Shown here: in pieces, positions 1 through 10,570 of the stretch
How positions within the stretch are numbered: position 1 is the first letter of the stretch
Layout of the letters: every line of letters starts with the position of its first letter
Origin: Fasciola hepatica
Lineage: Eukaryota; Platyhelminthes; Trematoda; Plagiorchiida; Fasciolidae
DNA length: 64,000 nucleotides
Reading direction: 5' to 3'
NCBI GenBank assembly: GCA_948099385.1
Contig: CANUEZ040000029.1
Location: 3,751,501 to 3,815,500 of the forward strand
Position numbers and translations under genes: made by a program
The notes under the pieces: model-generated
What the model was told of the DNA's origin: nothing
What the model saw: the letters and a program-made list of their open reading frames with translations, nothing else
Databases searched by the model: none

Positions 1-2394
1 ATGTACTATCTCTGTTGCAAAACCAAACACCTGTGTTGTCGCTGTAGCCGAGAATTCCATTTTGATTTATCGGCCCCCTAAGCTTTGACATTTCTTGCCA
101 CTCTACATAAAGTTAACAATTCGCTGCAAGCTTACTTGCTTTCTTCCCGCCGTTTTCTCCCACCACCACCCTGTCAGTCCACCTCCCTCTAGATACATCA
201 GTTGTTTGCTATATACCTGATTCCTCCAGTATCCAACCGCCACCTTATATCACCATCTCCGCGGGCTGATTTACTTCCATATAGGTACCTCCTGACACAC
301 CTGCTCCAAAGTGAATAGTTCGCCCAAAGATCCAACGAGATTTCTATCCTTTCGCCTTTCATATTCTCCAGCCTGTAGGTAACTCTTTATGCTCCGCTCA
401 GCATATTCCTCGCTTTATAAAGACCAACAACATATTTTTTGAATATGTTCGCATTATCATCAGTGATGAGTACTTCCTATACTGTGTACGATGTACGCAA
501 AACTTTCATCCGACAACACTCAAAAATAGTCGAACCGACTACCTGACGATGAGTCCTTTAGTTGTCGGGCGTTGGTATCACTTTCCTTCATTTCAGCGTT
601 ATCCTATAGTCCTCGGTGCGCACTTATTTTATCTTGTGGTTGATTCTGACTCCTTCATCAGCTGTACCATTTTTACGTGCTATGCAGCATGTATCAGGCC
701 CATCCGAAATACGCCATCGTTTTTATTGCTAATAACCCAAACATCCTATTTAATTTAATCCTGTTTAACTCAACAGCCAACCCTTATCACTGCTGCGCAA
801 TATACTAACGGCTGGGCACCAAATCCACACCCCACTGTGTGTGTTGTCTCCGCAGCCTGTCGCTGGATATCAGGTAGTCAAGTTGTGGTGAATCGGAATT
901 TCCGTCCCACCTGCGCACATCCGCTTCCAGCAGGATACATTGCAACTCCTCCGGAATAGCATTTCTCCCTTTTCATGATTCATTAGAACTACTGGTTCAA
1001 GTGCTTACCCTTCATCTCTAATAATTTTTCCTGGTTTTCACTTGTGCCCTTTTCAGAAGTTTTTGTAGACCATCTCTCCCTTGCTACTTTTAGATCATAT
1101 GCGAATTTCTGGACATTTTCTATCTACTCCTGCTCTCCTTGCTTAGGTTTTTCGGTCGCGAAGCCGATTTTGCCCGTCGCTGAGCTACGCAACGACCTGA
1201 CCCCCAAATGCAATTTTGCCCGGTATTTCTGCATGTGACCATCAAGCTTCCGCACTCATATGTACTACACATATCCAGTTGACTATCTAGTGATCCCTTT
1301 TGTACTCTCACGTGTGCCATGTGGTCACGCTGCGGAGCATGCTTGGGGGTGTCTGCAAAATAAACCATAATCGCCGGAAGCTGTCCGGAATTTATTTGTG
1401 AATCATTCATCTGTAGACTGCCCTCTCTTCGTGCCAGAAACCGATCTTAGAAAAGAAAAAACTTGAACTTATCTCCAACAATAATCTGCGTACACGAATG
1501 AACTTGCGCAAAAGCAGTCGATGTCGTAAAGCTCCAATCCATGGGCCCCTTCTTTCTTATTTACGGAGAATCTGTGGTCTGAAATTTTCGCTGGCCCACG
1601 CAACATCATAAGTCCCGTTTCGGCTGTTTGCAACTTTTCGTGCTACTTCTGTAGACTAATTCGCCGTCCACGGTCCAAATGGCCGGCGAGAGCAGCTTCA
1701 TGAAAAGGTTGTGGGGCAAAGGCATTTTCCGGCGGGTCGGTCGAGCCTCAAAACCTGAGAGGATCTCATCTTCATCATACATCGCGTCATCCACGGATAT
1801 GGTGCTTTCGTCCGCCATCGCTTCAGCCACTCTCCACAGCCTCAAAGGTGACACCATTCTTATCATGGCGAACAGGACCACTTCATGCTTACATATTTAC
1901 ACCGACAGTTCAAAGAGTCTCGTGTCAAAGACGGTGGTGGCTAAGTACAGTATGTGCTTCGCCACCTCACAACAAAGAATCGTCCTGGCGGGCACCGGAT
2001 TGTCTGGTTTCACTGGCTGCCATTTATTCGTATATGTCCAATTCAAAGAAGCTTTTAATGAACGAGTCAAATTTTTTGTCTTGTTTAATTTACACACCGA
2101 AGTTTTAGTCAGTCATGGCTTTCTTTGACTGTATAAACGTTTCGAAGTTCTATTTTCCGGTTGTCAACCTACATTTAATCTCTGTGGCCTACTTGCGGCC
2201 AAGATTGGGCCGCAATCTCCTTTCAGCCATCGTCCTCCCGATTGCACATTCACCGCTGCAAAATTAGGACGCAATTCCTTGCAGGGTATAATTTTCCCCG
2301 AGTCCGAGATCTATAACTTACTGTCTTTTGGCATCATAAAACATCAAATTCTCCTTTGAGCGCTAAAGTTGTTATTGTTACAATTTGAGGTTGC
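1..2394. other. no recognisable gene
   Basis: Only short open frames occur. A 91-codon frame on - (1606-1881) and an overlapping 149-codon frame on + (1679-2128) cover the same DNA and neither matches a family I recognise. The - frame has an acidic stretch (DDAMYDEDE) and no strong splice signals. I read the region as intergenic DNA or very old repeat. Confidence 0.4.
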
Positions 2395-3640
2395 AAAATA
2401 AGACTAGGGGCTGACCATAGTCAGAAGATTGACTGGTTTAAGCATTCAGACGCGTATCTTATTCTAATTTTGGATCAAACAGAAAATTTCTTGCCCTGTG
2501 ACGTGCAAAACACACTAGACTTGCGTAATGTCTACCTTCGGACACCAATCACAGCCGGTGAAAAACACTACACCACATTCGAAGGTTGCGGTGAACTCTA
2601 TCGGTCTTGTCACATTCCACTTGGCGCTAAAATGGAGTCATCATTTACCAACAAACAGTTGATGAGGTCACCTCCGGAGGACCTTTTTACTGTGCTTTGT
2701 TCTACTTCAACAACCTGTCTACTCGCTGCATCAAGGAGCAGCACAATCAGAATCTGGAAAATTTCTGGTGGTAGTCAAAAATTATTACATCAGGTTTAAT
2801 GAATCTCAAAGCAGCATACTCACGCAACAGCTCCCTCTTTTTGGGTTCAAAGCATCAAGAGGCATCTTGAGGCTTGGCCTGGACCAACCGAAGGTTCTCA
2901 ATGGACGGCTTCCGCCATATAACACCAAGACGCAGGAACGTGTAGTAGGCATGTCCACTTTCTACCCTTAGAGGATATCCAAAATCTGAGATATGAGCTA
3001 GAAGATGCCATTTCTGTTACCGTTGAATCTGGCTTTACTATGGCAGTAGCAACTAAACGAAACGATAAAATCATTGCAACCTCACTGAATCAGAATTGCA
3101 GACTAGTTGTACTCTTCTCCAGAACCTTGTCTCCAACAAAAAGACGGCTTTTTCGCTGGAAAAGTATGGGTATTTGTGAAAGCGTTGAAGAAGTGGGACC
3201 ATATTCCATTGGGAACTCATTTCAAGTTATTTATTGATCAGAGATTCGTGTCCGTTATGTTTGAAAGTCTTCTGAGGGTAAAACTAGGTAGGAAAAGATT
3301 CAGTGATGTTAAACCAAACTCTCCGACCCCCAATATGACATAGAACGTCGCCCCGGACGAGAAAAATGCGTCTCTGATCCCCTATTCTGAGATGTCTGCG
3401 GTCATCTGTCGGGCAAATCCGAAAGAACTCCGCGGATCTACCGCAAAGGCGTGATACTTTCTTTTATTATCCGGAACCAAAGACTGGAGAGGCAAAGTAG
3501 GTCACTTCACAACACCTCACAAGTGCCGAAATCAAGGCCCGCTTGTTCATCTCGCTGAAAGCACCCCTATTCAAGGGTGTATAATCATCTGAGAGCTTCA
3601 GTGTTCATTCTAGAGAAAGCCCCTCCTAAATGTCTCGAGG
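2395..3640 (+). pseudogene. Decayed Ty3-type pol: reverse transcriptase to RNase H
   Basis: Successive frames, joined only through frameshifts and stops, follow the order of a Ty3/Gypsy pol. Around 2515-2640 is the RT palm start (DLRNVYLRTPI, then HYTTF), where the family has D-L-x-x-x-Y-x-x-x-P. About 2850-2970 is the end of RT (LFGFKASRGI and VVGMSTFYP, matching the family LGY/F-x-S-x-GI and FLG-x-x-x-F-Y pattern). From 3040 RNase H follows (FSRTLSPTKRR, then FKLFIDQRFVSVMF, where TDxRSVxFMF is usual). About 3345-3380 reads as the post-RNase H linker. The catalytic YxDD box is not preserved and at least three frame changes are needed, so this is a dead copy. It runs into integrase remains just downstream on the same strand. 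Confidence 0.75.
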
Positions 3641-3654
3641 GACTAATTCCCCCC

Positions 3655-4015
3655 TCCCACCACTGAAAAATTTCCTCGTTTTCTTTCGCTTATGCGTGCA
3701 CAGACACAGCTACTGCCACTGTAATCAAGTATCTGTCGAACTTGTTCTTTATTTTTGGCACGCCTTTCTAAGTACGATCTAATAGTGGGTTCTTGTTCAT
3801 GTCCGAAGAGCTCAGAAACTTTCCTCACAATAGAGGCATTGCCTCTGGTCGCAATACACCCTATAATCCCCGGCTGAATAATCAGGCAGAACGCCTAAAA
3901 GGCATTGCCTGAAAAGGCACTACCCTAGCACTCCGATCACAACATCTAGCCGATCGACAATGGGAGATCGTTCTTCTCAACGCCCTCCGTTCGCGTTCAG
4001 GTGTTAGCCTAGACA
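3655..4015 (+). pseudogene. Decayed Ty3-type integrase core
   Basis: After frame correction this stretch reads like the integrase core of the same element. A segment near 3715-3760 resembles the TVIKCLSNLFxIFGTP region. A segment near 3795-3850 resembles the domain around the second catalytic Asp (FMSEELRNF, then GIASGRNTPYNP). A segment with QAERLKGIA near 3870-3900 holds the expected position of the catalytic Glu (QVER in active relatives). RQWEIVLLNALRS follows near 3957-3995. In-frame stops occur at about 3775 and 3904. It continues the RT-RNase H remnant upstream, in the standard Ty3 order RT-RH-IN. Confidence 0.72.
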
Positions 4016-4508
4016 CTAAAGAAATATGGACATCTCACACTATGTACCGCGTCACTAAAGTTGAGAAATCCTTTGTGCTGCGCAGAGGTGCCCCCAGTTT
4101 CAACGTGTGGCCTCAAGACAGCCTCTGCTTTCGGAAGATGTTCATCTCTTTGAGGTTTTCGACCGTTTATGTTTTTACCTTATCATCAGAAAAAAATGGC
4201 CGGGCGAGCAAGGCTGAGGTTGGAAATCGGGCGTCGGGTAACAGTTGGGGGATGATGTGTCACAAAATATCCAACATAGTAGACTTAGTTCGTTAGTGCA
4301 AATGTTGCAGGAGTGGTAGGGACCACGTGGCAGCGAGAGTTGAGAAAATATACTGTGACCTAAGATTGGTAGCTGTCTCACGTCTTCGTTGCTATTGTCC
4401 AAAAGACCCCTCGACCACTTGGCTAGATACAGTGAATGATATGGAAGAGAGCAGTAAACAATAGCACTGGTGTTATCTCTATCAGTTGAGTTGCCTTCAC
4501 CGCCCTAG

Positions 4509-5020
4509 AGTGTCAAGGAGCGGAGCGAGCCTAACTATCTACTGCCTTTCTTACCGTGTTGCATGTAGAAATAGAAAGGAGGAATGTACAAGGTTGGCAG
4601 AGAGTGGAAGTATGGGATTGGGAAAATGAAGGAACGCCAGAGTGGACAATACACGGAGCACACAGTCTCACTATCCAAAATCACAACGATCAAACGTTCT
4701 GCTTAGACAGAAGGTGACAACACGATCGCCACTGTTCAAGGTTCACAGCCACATCCTTCAGTGTCTCCAGTCAAAGCACCAAAAAGTACGGCGATTACCT
4801 AACCTAAGTTCGCTGTGCTTTTTCTCATTCCTCGTTACCACGTCACCCGTGGACCTCCACGTGGCCTCTTCCACCCCCGAAGTGAAAGGAGCACGAGGCA
4901 CGGTACGGTAGACGCGTTTGCTTTAAGCACGACCGATTCAGTGTGAAATTCTTTGTATTTGTGCAGTTTGTGGGGGACTTTGGAAGGATACTGTTGGGGT
5001 GTGCGGCTGCTAGGCCCTGA
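4509..5020 (+). repeat. LTR-like repeat, + orientation
   Basis: This stretch is clearly related, in opposite orientation, to 14395-14931. Both start TGTCAA and share long runs including GTAGAAATAGAAAG, TGGACAA-ACACGGAG, CCACATCCTTCAGTGTCTCC and ACGACCGATTCAGT. It follows decayed Ty3 integrase on the same strand, so it is probably the downstream LTR of that element. A shorter, inverted and more decayed piece of the same repeat lies at about 4390-4480. The outer end is not defined; similarity fades near 5020. Confidence 0.55.
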
Positions 5021-5899
5021 CGAACAGGTTTAGCTCCACGAAGAACTCACAGCTGTCCTTCATTAGAGCAAAAGCTCTGCTATTACGGTGCCGAGTAGCG
5101 ATTTCAACGCACAAAATTATTACCTCAGGAGCTTACTCGGGTAGGCCTTATTCGCCTAGCTTACAAATAACAGGGACAAGCATCTCCAGTTTTGCGCAGG
5201 CAATTGGTTGCTTTTGTCTAACACTAATTCACAACACAGCTCGCCTCACACAGCGATACTGCCTTACAACTCTGCAGGTACTGTGAGTCACATCGATCCT
5301 ACGGCAAGAGGCTGCCGGCAGCCCTCTTCTGACCCAGAATTGTTGATCCTACTGATCAACACAAACAGATTAGGATCATGCATTAATATTGAAGCAGCCC
5401 TCATTTCAGCTCCACATTCATCGATGCAAACAGTAAACCCTGTAGGCCGGGTGAAGTTCCTGTGATCCAGAATTTTGCACCAGTCATGAACAGAAATTAT
5501 CACATGCAAAAGGATCCGCAATGAAGAGTAGTGTAAATAAATATTGTGTCCATCCTGAAAAAGTGATGAGCTTGACAGCATTTTCCGCCGACAGTCCTAG
5601 ATCTGATATTAATCAAAGATGGTGCAAGTCCCCGGAATAGCTGAGTCTATGGGAGAATAAAATTCAGCACTGGAGATGCAAGTGTACATACAGGTGTATA
5701 TGTTGCACACTGACAAGTAAAAAAGCCTGTTGCCAAAGCAACAACAACAGAGAAAAATTAAAGACTGAGGTCTAGGAATTTGAGAGCTAGTTCAAGGAAT
5801 CCAACAGAAGGTAGACATTTTTCACATTTTCAAAGTACAGGATTCATAGGAAGTTTGTCTGTTTTATAATCGTTTATGAGGGGCGGGAAGTGAGCAGCG
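5021..5899. other. no recognisable gene
   Basis: I see short frames only, with no match to any family I know. This is the left flank of the BEL insertion. Confidence 0.4.
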
Positions 5900-5904
5900 A
5901 GGCA
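5900..5904. repeat. Target-site duplication, left (AGGCA)
   Basis: The five bases AGGCA lie directly before the left LTR and recur directly after the right LTR (10166-10170). BEL/Pao elements usually make 4-6 bp duplications, so this marks both ends of one insertion. Confidence 0.8.
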
Positions 5905-6263
5905 CGTAAATCAGTTCTCACAAACCGAGCAACGCGTAACCAATTCAAAAGAATCTTGAAACCAGAACAAAATTGATTCGTAGTTTCTACGGTACTAAAT
6001 TGAAATTCAAAAAGGGTACAAATGTATAAAAACCTCAAGTATGCGGCCAAATAGACTTCACAGTAGAACGCGGACGCTCAAAGCCCCGTGGCTCAAGCAC
6101 GACGGTCGGACACGGTTCAAGGCCAAACTCAAATGTCTCACATGGATAACCAATCGTGAAAAAGGGTGGTATATGAGCGAGATTTTCAAGGTAATGTTAA
6201 ATATAGTCAAATTCACAAAGCACGGAGGTCGTTCGGAGGGATTTTCAGCATTTGTTCTTTACA
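5905..6263 (-). repeat. BEL 3' LTR
   Basis: This sequence is nearly identical to 9807-10165 and in the same orientation. On + it reads (C)GTAAATC at the left edge and ends CTTTACA. The other copy starts TGTAAATC, so the LTR has the short terminal inverted repeat TGTAAA/TTTACA, with one base changed here. In the - oriented element this is the downstream LTR. The 64-codon frame starting MRPNRLHS inside both LTRs is a by-product of the repeat. Confidence 0.88.
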
Positions 6264-7379
6264 CCGCCCGCCAAAACCCTTCAGCAAAAATGGTCATCCA
6301 AGGTTCAGGATAGGGTCATGACTCTCACCCTACCTACCTATAACTTGTTGTCAGAGCCTGTAGTTACCAACTTCCTGTGTTAGCTGCGCTCAAAGCAGGT
6401 TTCCGCCGTAGTCATCATTCGCACAATCCATAAGGAATCAATTAAAAATCCCGCTGCACAACCTGAGATTAGCATATTCATCAGGAGACCGAAGCATACA
6501 GGTAAACGCACGATAAAGTTGAAGGCTCTGCAGAGTGAGACATTTCACCGCACGAGCTCAGTCCACGAATCACAAGCAGTAAACCATTGCAGCAATTGGT
6601 TAGACCAATTTTGCTTACAAGCATGAGCGCAGAGGTTGAACGTAGGGGCAACTGTAATACGCTCAGACAGATGGCCACTCCCATCTTTATCGGTGTAAGT
6701 GTTGATGCTTGTTGATGCACTTACTGAGCTCCGGCTCACCGAGTTTTCTTTCTGTCTTTGCAGATCGTACACGTGCAACCCCCAAGGAAGACACTGCATC
6801 CCTCATACTACAGCAACGCCTAATGAGATATCGCGTAAAACTGAAAGGTCACGAATCAGTGGAATTATATAAAGGTAAAGCATCAAATTTTCCGAAAGAA
6901 ATGAAAATTGGTTTCCGATTATGAATAAGTTTCGTAAACAAGTGTACGACGGACAGTATCGAAGCACACATGAACACGGAAATCGACCAAATACTGGCAT
7001 CTATCACAGTATTTCAAAGGTTTCTGTGTAAAACATATGTGACAATCCATATTGTATGAAATGTAAACAAATGTTCTTCTTCAAAGGCAAGAATAGTTTC
7101 ACGATGTGCTTACAGCTAATAAGCCTCAATTGAACTGCCCAAGTGAAATATTGGTAAATTTCTCCTTTTCGCCAATGTGCACGCTGGAAAGAAACTGAAA
7201 TTAAGTACATTTTGCAAACTGTTCAGGGAAAATGGGTCCAGTTGAATAGTTGTGGAGCATGAAATGAAATAAAATGTTTAGTAACTCGAAGAGAGGCGAT
7301 TTGCAAGCTACTTTGCATGTGGTTTGGAGCTCGGGTTCTCAACATTTTCCTCTCTGTTTCCTGATGCAAGTGGATTATT
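6264..7379 (-). other. BEL 3' untranslated region
   Basis: No coding frame of note. The stretch is homologous in sequence and order to 42641-43656 of the second BEL copy (for example ATAGTTTCAC followed by AATAAAATG), so it belongs to the element. The bases next to the LTR, read on -, are G-rich (GGCGGGCGG) and could be the polypurine tract that primes plus-strand synthesis. Confidence 0.65.
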
Positions 7380-7776
7380 TCTCTGATCTTTCGAACACAA
7401 TCTTCTTTCCTGCCTTTCCCTCTAATGTAACACAACCGTAGGTACAGTTCTCTTTTAGTATTGGTGCCACCTTAAAACCCAGTACCGGTGTAGCCATTTT
7501 GAGTTCGTTTAGGGATACTGACTTCAGCTCAGCAATTTTTGTTTTGGCAAAGGGTACTTTGTTCCGCCGCCGGCCATGCGGCTCCATCCAGGTGCCGTAC
7601 ACTGTTACTAGGCCCGCAAATGCCAAGCTGCTTTGCGTGACCTGCTGGTGTTCAACTTTCAGCAGGGCCTCTTAAAAATGTCCTTTTTTGAGATATTTCG
7701 AACGCCTCCGGGCAACTTCCCCATTTCTTGATAGGTGACTTTACCATGGTCTCTTGGGTAAAGCAACCTTTTGTTG
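7380..7776 (-). pseudogene. BEL pol fragment ending at an internal deletion
   Basis: From 7776 down to about 7640 the translation still follows the start of BEL pol RT (GEVARRRSKYLKK, then LLKVEHQQVTQ), with stops at two places. It then passes directly into an 83-codon frame (7626-7375: VTVYGTWMEPHGRRRNKVPF) that is not any RT, RNase H or integrase segment I recognise. The same two pieces are fused at the same point in the second copy (about 42400-42430). The catalytic RT motifs are absent. Confidence 0.65.
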
Positions 7777-8624
7777 CTAATCGCGACGTCCCGTCTTTAA
7801 ATTCACCATCAAAAGCACCGACTTAATTTCTCTTGAGTGAACTTTGCTTTTCTGAGATTGGCCGTTGGATTTAACATTGAAAAGTTGGTTGTGTTCTATA
7901 GAGGCACTTCTCTTAGCAACATTTAGGGAATTTATTGATGCCTTTTGTTGGAGTTCATTCTTCAGGGGTCCGAGAAGTGTCCAGCCAAGTATTGTTCTTA
8001 TAGCAAGTAGTTCTTTTCGTTTGCTCATGCTCTGTTCAAGCGCCCAATGAGCCTCTGGTACATTGCATCCAATTAGTACGTCGACATGGGGGCTAGACAC
8101 TTCTTCAAAAGCTGTGTCTCTGAGATGAGACCATCCCTTAGCGGTCGATATAATAGAGTCTACTGGTCTTATTGGCAAGCTCTCTATTGCAAAGGATTTC
8201 GAGATATCTACAGTCCTCCATCAGACAAAGACGTTAACAACAGGGTCAGCCTCTTAGAATTGTTAACATGACCCCCTGCAATCGTGCTGATATTAAACAA
8301 GGTAGACTGGCCGACTAGTTCACAGCTTTCTCCAAGCTCGCGCGTAATCAGCAAGGTATCTGACCCCGTGGCCAAAAATGCATTAACCCTCCTCAATCCT
8401 TTAGGTGTCACGATGCCGACAGGCACAATGCCTAACCTCTCCGGTTTGAAATCCTCATGTCCCACTGAACGGACAATTCTGGGTTCATCCGGCTGAATGG
8501 GCCTATCGTTGAGAGGGCCATGTAGTAACGAGTGATGATTACCCAAGCATCCGTCCCGGTTACATTTTACTCCCAAGCTGCATTCAGAGGCTCGATGAGA
8601 GTTTTTCAGACACATAAAGTACAA
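7777..8624 (-). pseudogene. BEL zinc knuckle and aspartic protease region
   Basis: The frame 8624-8208 opens with a Cys/His cluster (CLKNSHRASEC, then CNRDGCLGNHHSLLH) typical of BEL gag-pol. It continues into the retropepsin (DUF1758-like) domain at VNAFLATGSDTLLI. The active-site triad is L-A-T-G-S instead of L-D-T-G-S: the codon at about 8370 reads GCC where GAT/GAC is expected, so the catalytic Asp is lost. Frame 8178-7777 completes the domain (HVDVLIGCNVPEAHW, then TILGWTLLGPL), the usual end of BEL protease before RT. One frame change separates the two frames. Confidence 0.82.
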
Positions 8625-9595
8625 GCCAACCTTTTTTACTGCTTGTTACCAATCGCGTACACTCATCAATGGAAAGGTCGGACAATCTGGTAACCGATGC
8701 AGGGAGCTGCATGGCTTGCATTCAGTTAACCTCTCGGGTTCTTGACTTATCATGTGTATGTTAGCCAAAGACTGGATTCGGTTACAGTCCTTCCTTACAA
8801 TCTGAGCAGATGTTGGTTCCGTTTGCGCCAGCCTGAAACTTTCAAGTACGATTTGTCCAAATCAGCTATTGGCGATACCGGATTGACGACATATGAATTC
8901 CGTCAAATCGTTGAACGTAGATTCTTGCTCAAACACATTTAGTTTTTCAGCTTTTTCTGCCCATCGACTCTGTAAATCAGCAGGTAGACATCGGACAATG
9001 CAATTCTGTGTGTGCAACACATTCAGATAAGATTGGTATCCTAAATGCTCCACTGCTATGCTGCAATTCCACATCTTTGTCACTGAATTTGACAGTATTT
9101 TGGCCTTTCACTCAGTCCTTTTTGCCTCCAATAAAAAACATCAATCAGGCTTCTAGCCAGCTTGAGTGGTTCTCCAAACAAATCTTTCGGGATTCTGCGT
9201 GCTCCAAGGTACCCCATTGGTGGATTATGCATTGCACAGCCTTCGATAGCACTTTTGGCCCTTCCTCGACAATAATGTAATAAATACAAAACGCTTTGAC
9301 CAGGATCAGCAACTTTGCACTCAACGAAATTTTCGAATTGTTTCATGAATATGCGGTATTGCCCGGGTTGCCCGTCGAAATGGGATAGCTCCACTCTCGG
9401 CTGGTCGAATGCGAAAACCTCGGTAGTTTCAGGCTGTCTCAAGAGTTTGTATTCGTCGATCACAGTGCCGTTTCGATGTTGACACCGTGAACTACATGGA
9501 CTTTTAGCTGGCTCGCTGAGACCAGTTCCTCGTTCAAAAAGCTCTGCTTCCTTTCTGACCAACCGGAGCTTGTTCTCTAATTCCATCACTCTCAT
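8625..9595 (-). pseudogene. BEL gag (DUF1759-like)
   Basis: The 171-codon frame 9595-9080 matches the conserved BEL/Pao gag domain: HFDGQPGQYRIFMKQFE, then VLYLLHYCRGRAKSAIEGC. A frameshift near 9080 moves it to 9083-8862 (HLGYQSYLNVLHT, then LPADLQSRWAEKA and FNDLTEFICRQSGIA), which continues the same domain. Between 8860 and 8625 a first zinc finger can be read (CKPCSSLHRLPDC). The gag product would package element RNA. The frameshift and further stops make this copy non-functional. The ATG at 9595 follows a short leader after the 5' LTR, and a coiled, charged N-terminus (ELENKLRLVRKEAELFE) fits a natural gag start. Confidence 0.83.
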
Positions 9596-9806
9596 TCTGT
9601 AGGTACTAACATCAACAAACTCATCGCGATTAGAGATATATGACCTTCCCTGACAGAGCCAGTAGACTTAGCATTATCCAGAGAATCAATAACACCCAAA
9701 CCATCCCCAGAGAATTGCCGAGCTAATTCCTGTTATCTCAAAAGGTCCGTGCTTCCTCGTTTGGGCATTTTCGATGAGTTTTCTCGCCCAGGTTCCGCTT
9801 GAGTAC

Positions 9807-10165
9807 TGTAAATCAATTCTCACAAACCGAGCAACGCGTAACCAATTCAAAAGAATCTTGAAACCAGAACAAAATTGATTCGTAGTTTCTACGGTACTAA
9901 ATTGAAATTCAAAAAGGGTACAAATGTATAAAAACCTCAAGTATGCGGCCAAATAGACTTCACAGTAGAACGCGGACGCTCAAAGCCCCGTGGCTCAAGC
10001 ACGACGGTCGGACACGGTTCAAGGCCAAACTCAAATGTCTCACATGGATAACCAATCGTGAAAAAGGGTGGTATATGAGCGAGATTTTCAAGGTAATGTT
10101 AAATATAGTCAAATTCACAAAGCACGGAGGTCATTCGGAAGGGTTTTCGGTATTTGTACTTTACA
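9807..10165 (-). repeat. BEL 5' LTR
   Basis: This is the upstream LTR of the - strand BEL element: TGTAAATC at the left edge and CTTTACA at the right edge, 359 bp, nearly identical to 5905-6263. The two LTRs differ at only a few sites, so the insertion is recent compared with most repeats in the window. Confidence 0.88.
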
Positions 10166-10170
10166 AGGCA
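10166..10170. repeat. Target-site duplication, right (AGGCA)
   Basis: AGGCA lies directly after the right LTR and equals 5900-5904. Confidence 0.8.
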
Positions 10171-10329
10171 TACGTCTTTCGCGCCACCGGATTCAATTTC
10201 GAGGCACATCCGCCGGTGCCTCCAGCCAGCGGCTATCCCCATCCCTGGGTCCAAAGCCGAAAGGACAGAAAACACCAGCCGAATTTCAATGCCCATGAGG
10301 ATGAAGCAGTGGGGAGGAAGTTTTGCTCT

Positions 10330-10560
10330 CACCGATCGTTGACTAAGGTGACTAACTTTGTGAAAATGGACTGTTTTTATCACTCTTGTTGCGTTTCGCC
10401 TCCTAGGCAGAATATCCCTCCTAAAATGACAACCACAACCGCGGATGAGGTATGTGGAAGCACTAACTGTTGAAGTGACGGGTCCAGTTTGGTATGAGTC
10501 TGAAGTTGATTCAGCTTTGTCAGTGAGTGGGCTACAATGGGCAGGGGCCTAACTCTGGTA
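10330..10560 (-). pseudogene. Ty3 gag C-terminus remnant (zinc knuckle)
   Basis: Read on -, this stretch aligns without large gaps to 15685-15885 on + (shared blocks ACCAAACTGGACCCGTCACT and CAACAGTTAGTGCTTCCACA). The translated end resembles a Cys/His knuckle with the cysteines mostly lost (HFHKVSHLSQ). It is a second, inverted copy of the gag-protease part of the Ty3 element at 15.7-16.8 kb and lies just outside the BEL insertion. Confidence 0.55.
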
Positions 10561-10570
10561 TTTTGATTTA

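Larger units (their letters stand above)
5905..10165 (-). mobile_element. BEL/Pao LTR retrotransposon, internally deleted
   Basis: This 4261-bp element is complete in structure, with two 359-bp LTRs in direct orientation and a 5-bp target-site duplication. Inside, on the - strand, the order is gag, Cys/His zinc fingers, aspartic protease, the first residues of RT, then a long non-coding 3' part. RT proper, RNase H and integrase are missing; full-length BEL elements usually exceed 5 kb. Frameshifts break gag, so the copy is inactive. A related copy at 41836-44015 has the same internal junction, which suggests that the deleted form itself was mobile and used enzymes from a full-length relative. 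Confidence 0.85.

Noticed and set aside
1606..2128. Overlapping 91- and 149-codon frames on opposite strands
   Set aside because: No family match, no splice signals, and each explains the other as a shadow; not reported as a gene.
9943..10473. 176-codon + frame starting in the BEL LTR
   Set aside because: Antisense to the element and running from LTR into flanking DNA; its first 64 codons recur at 6041 only because the LTR is duplicated.
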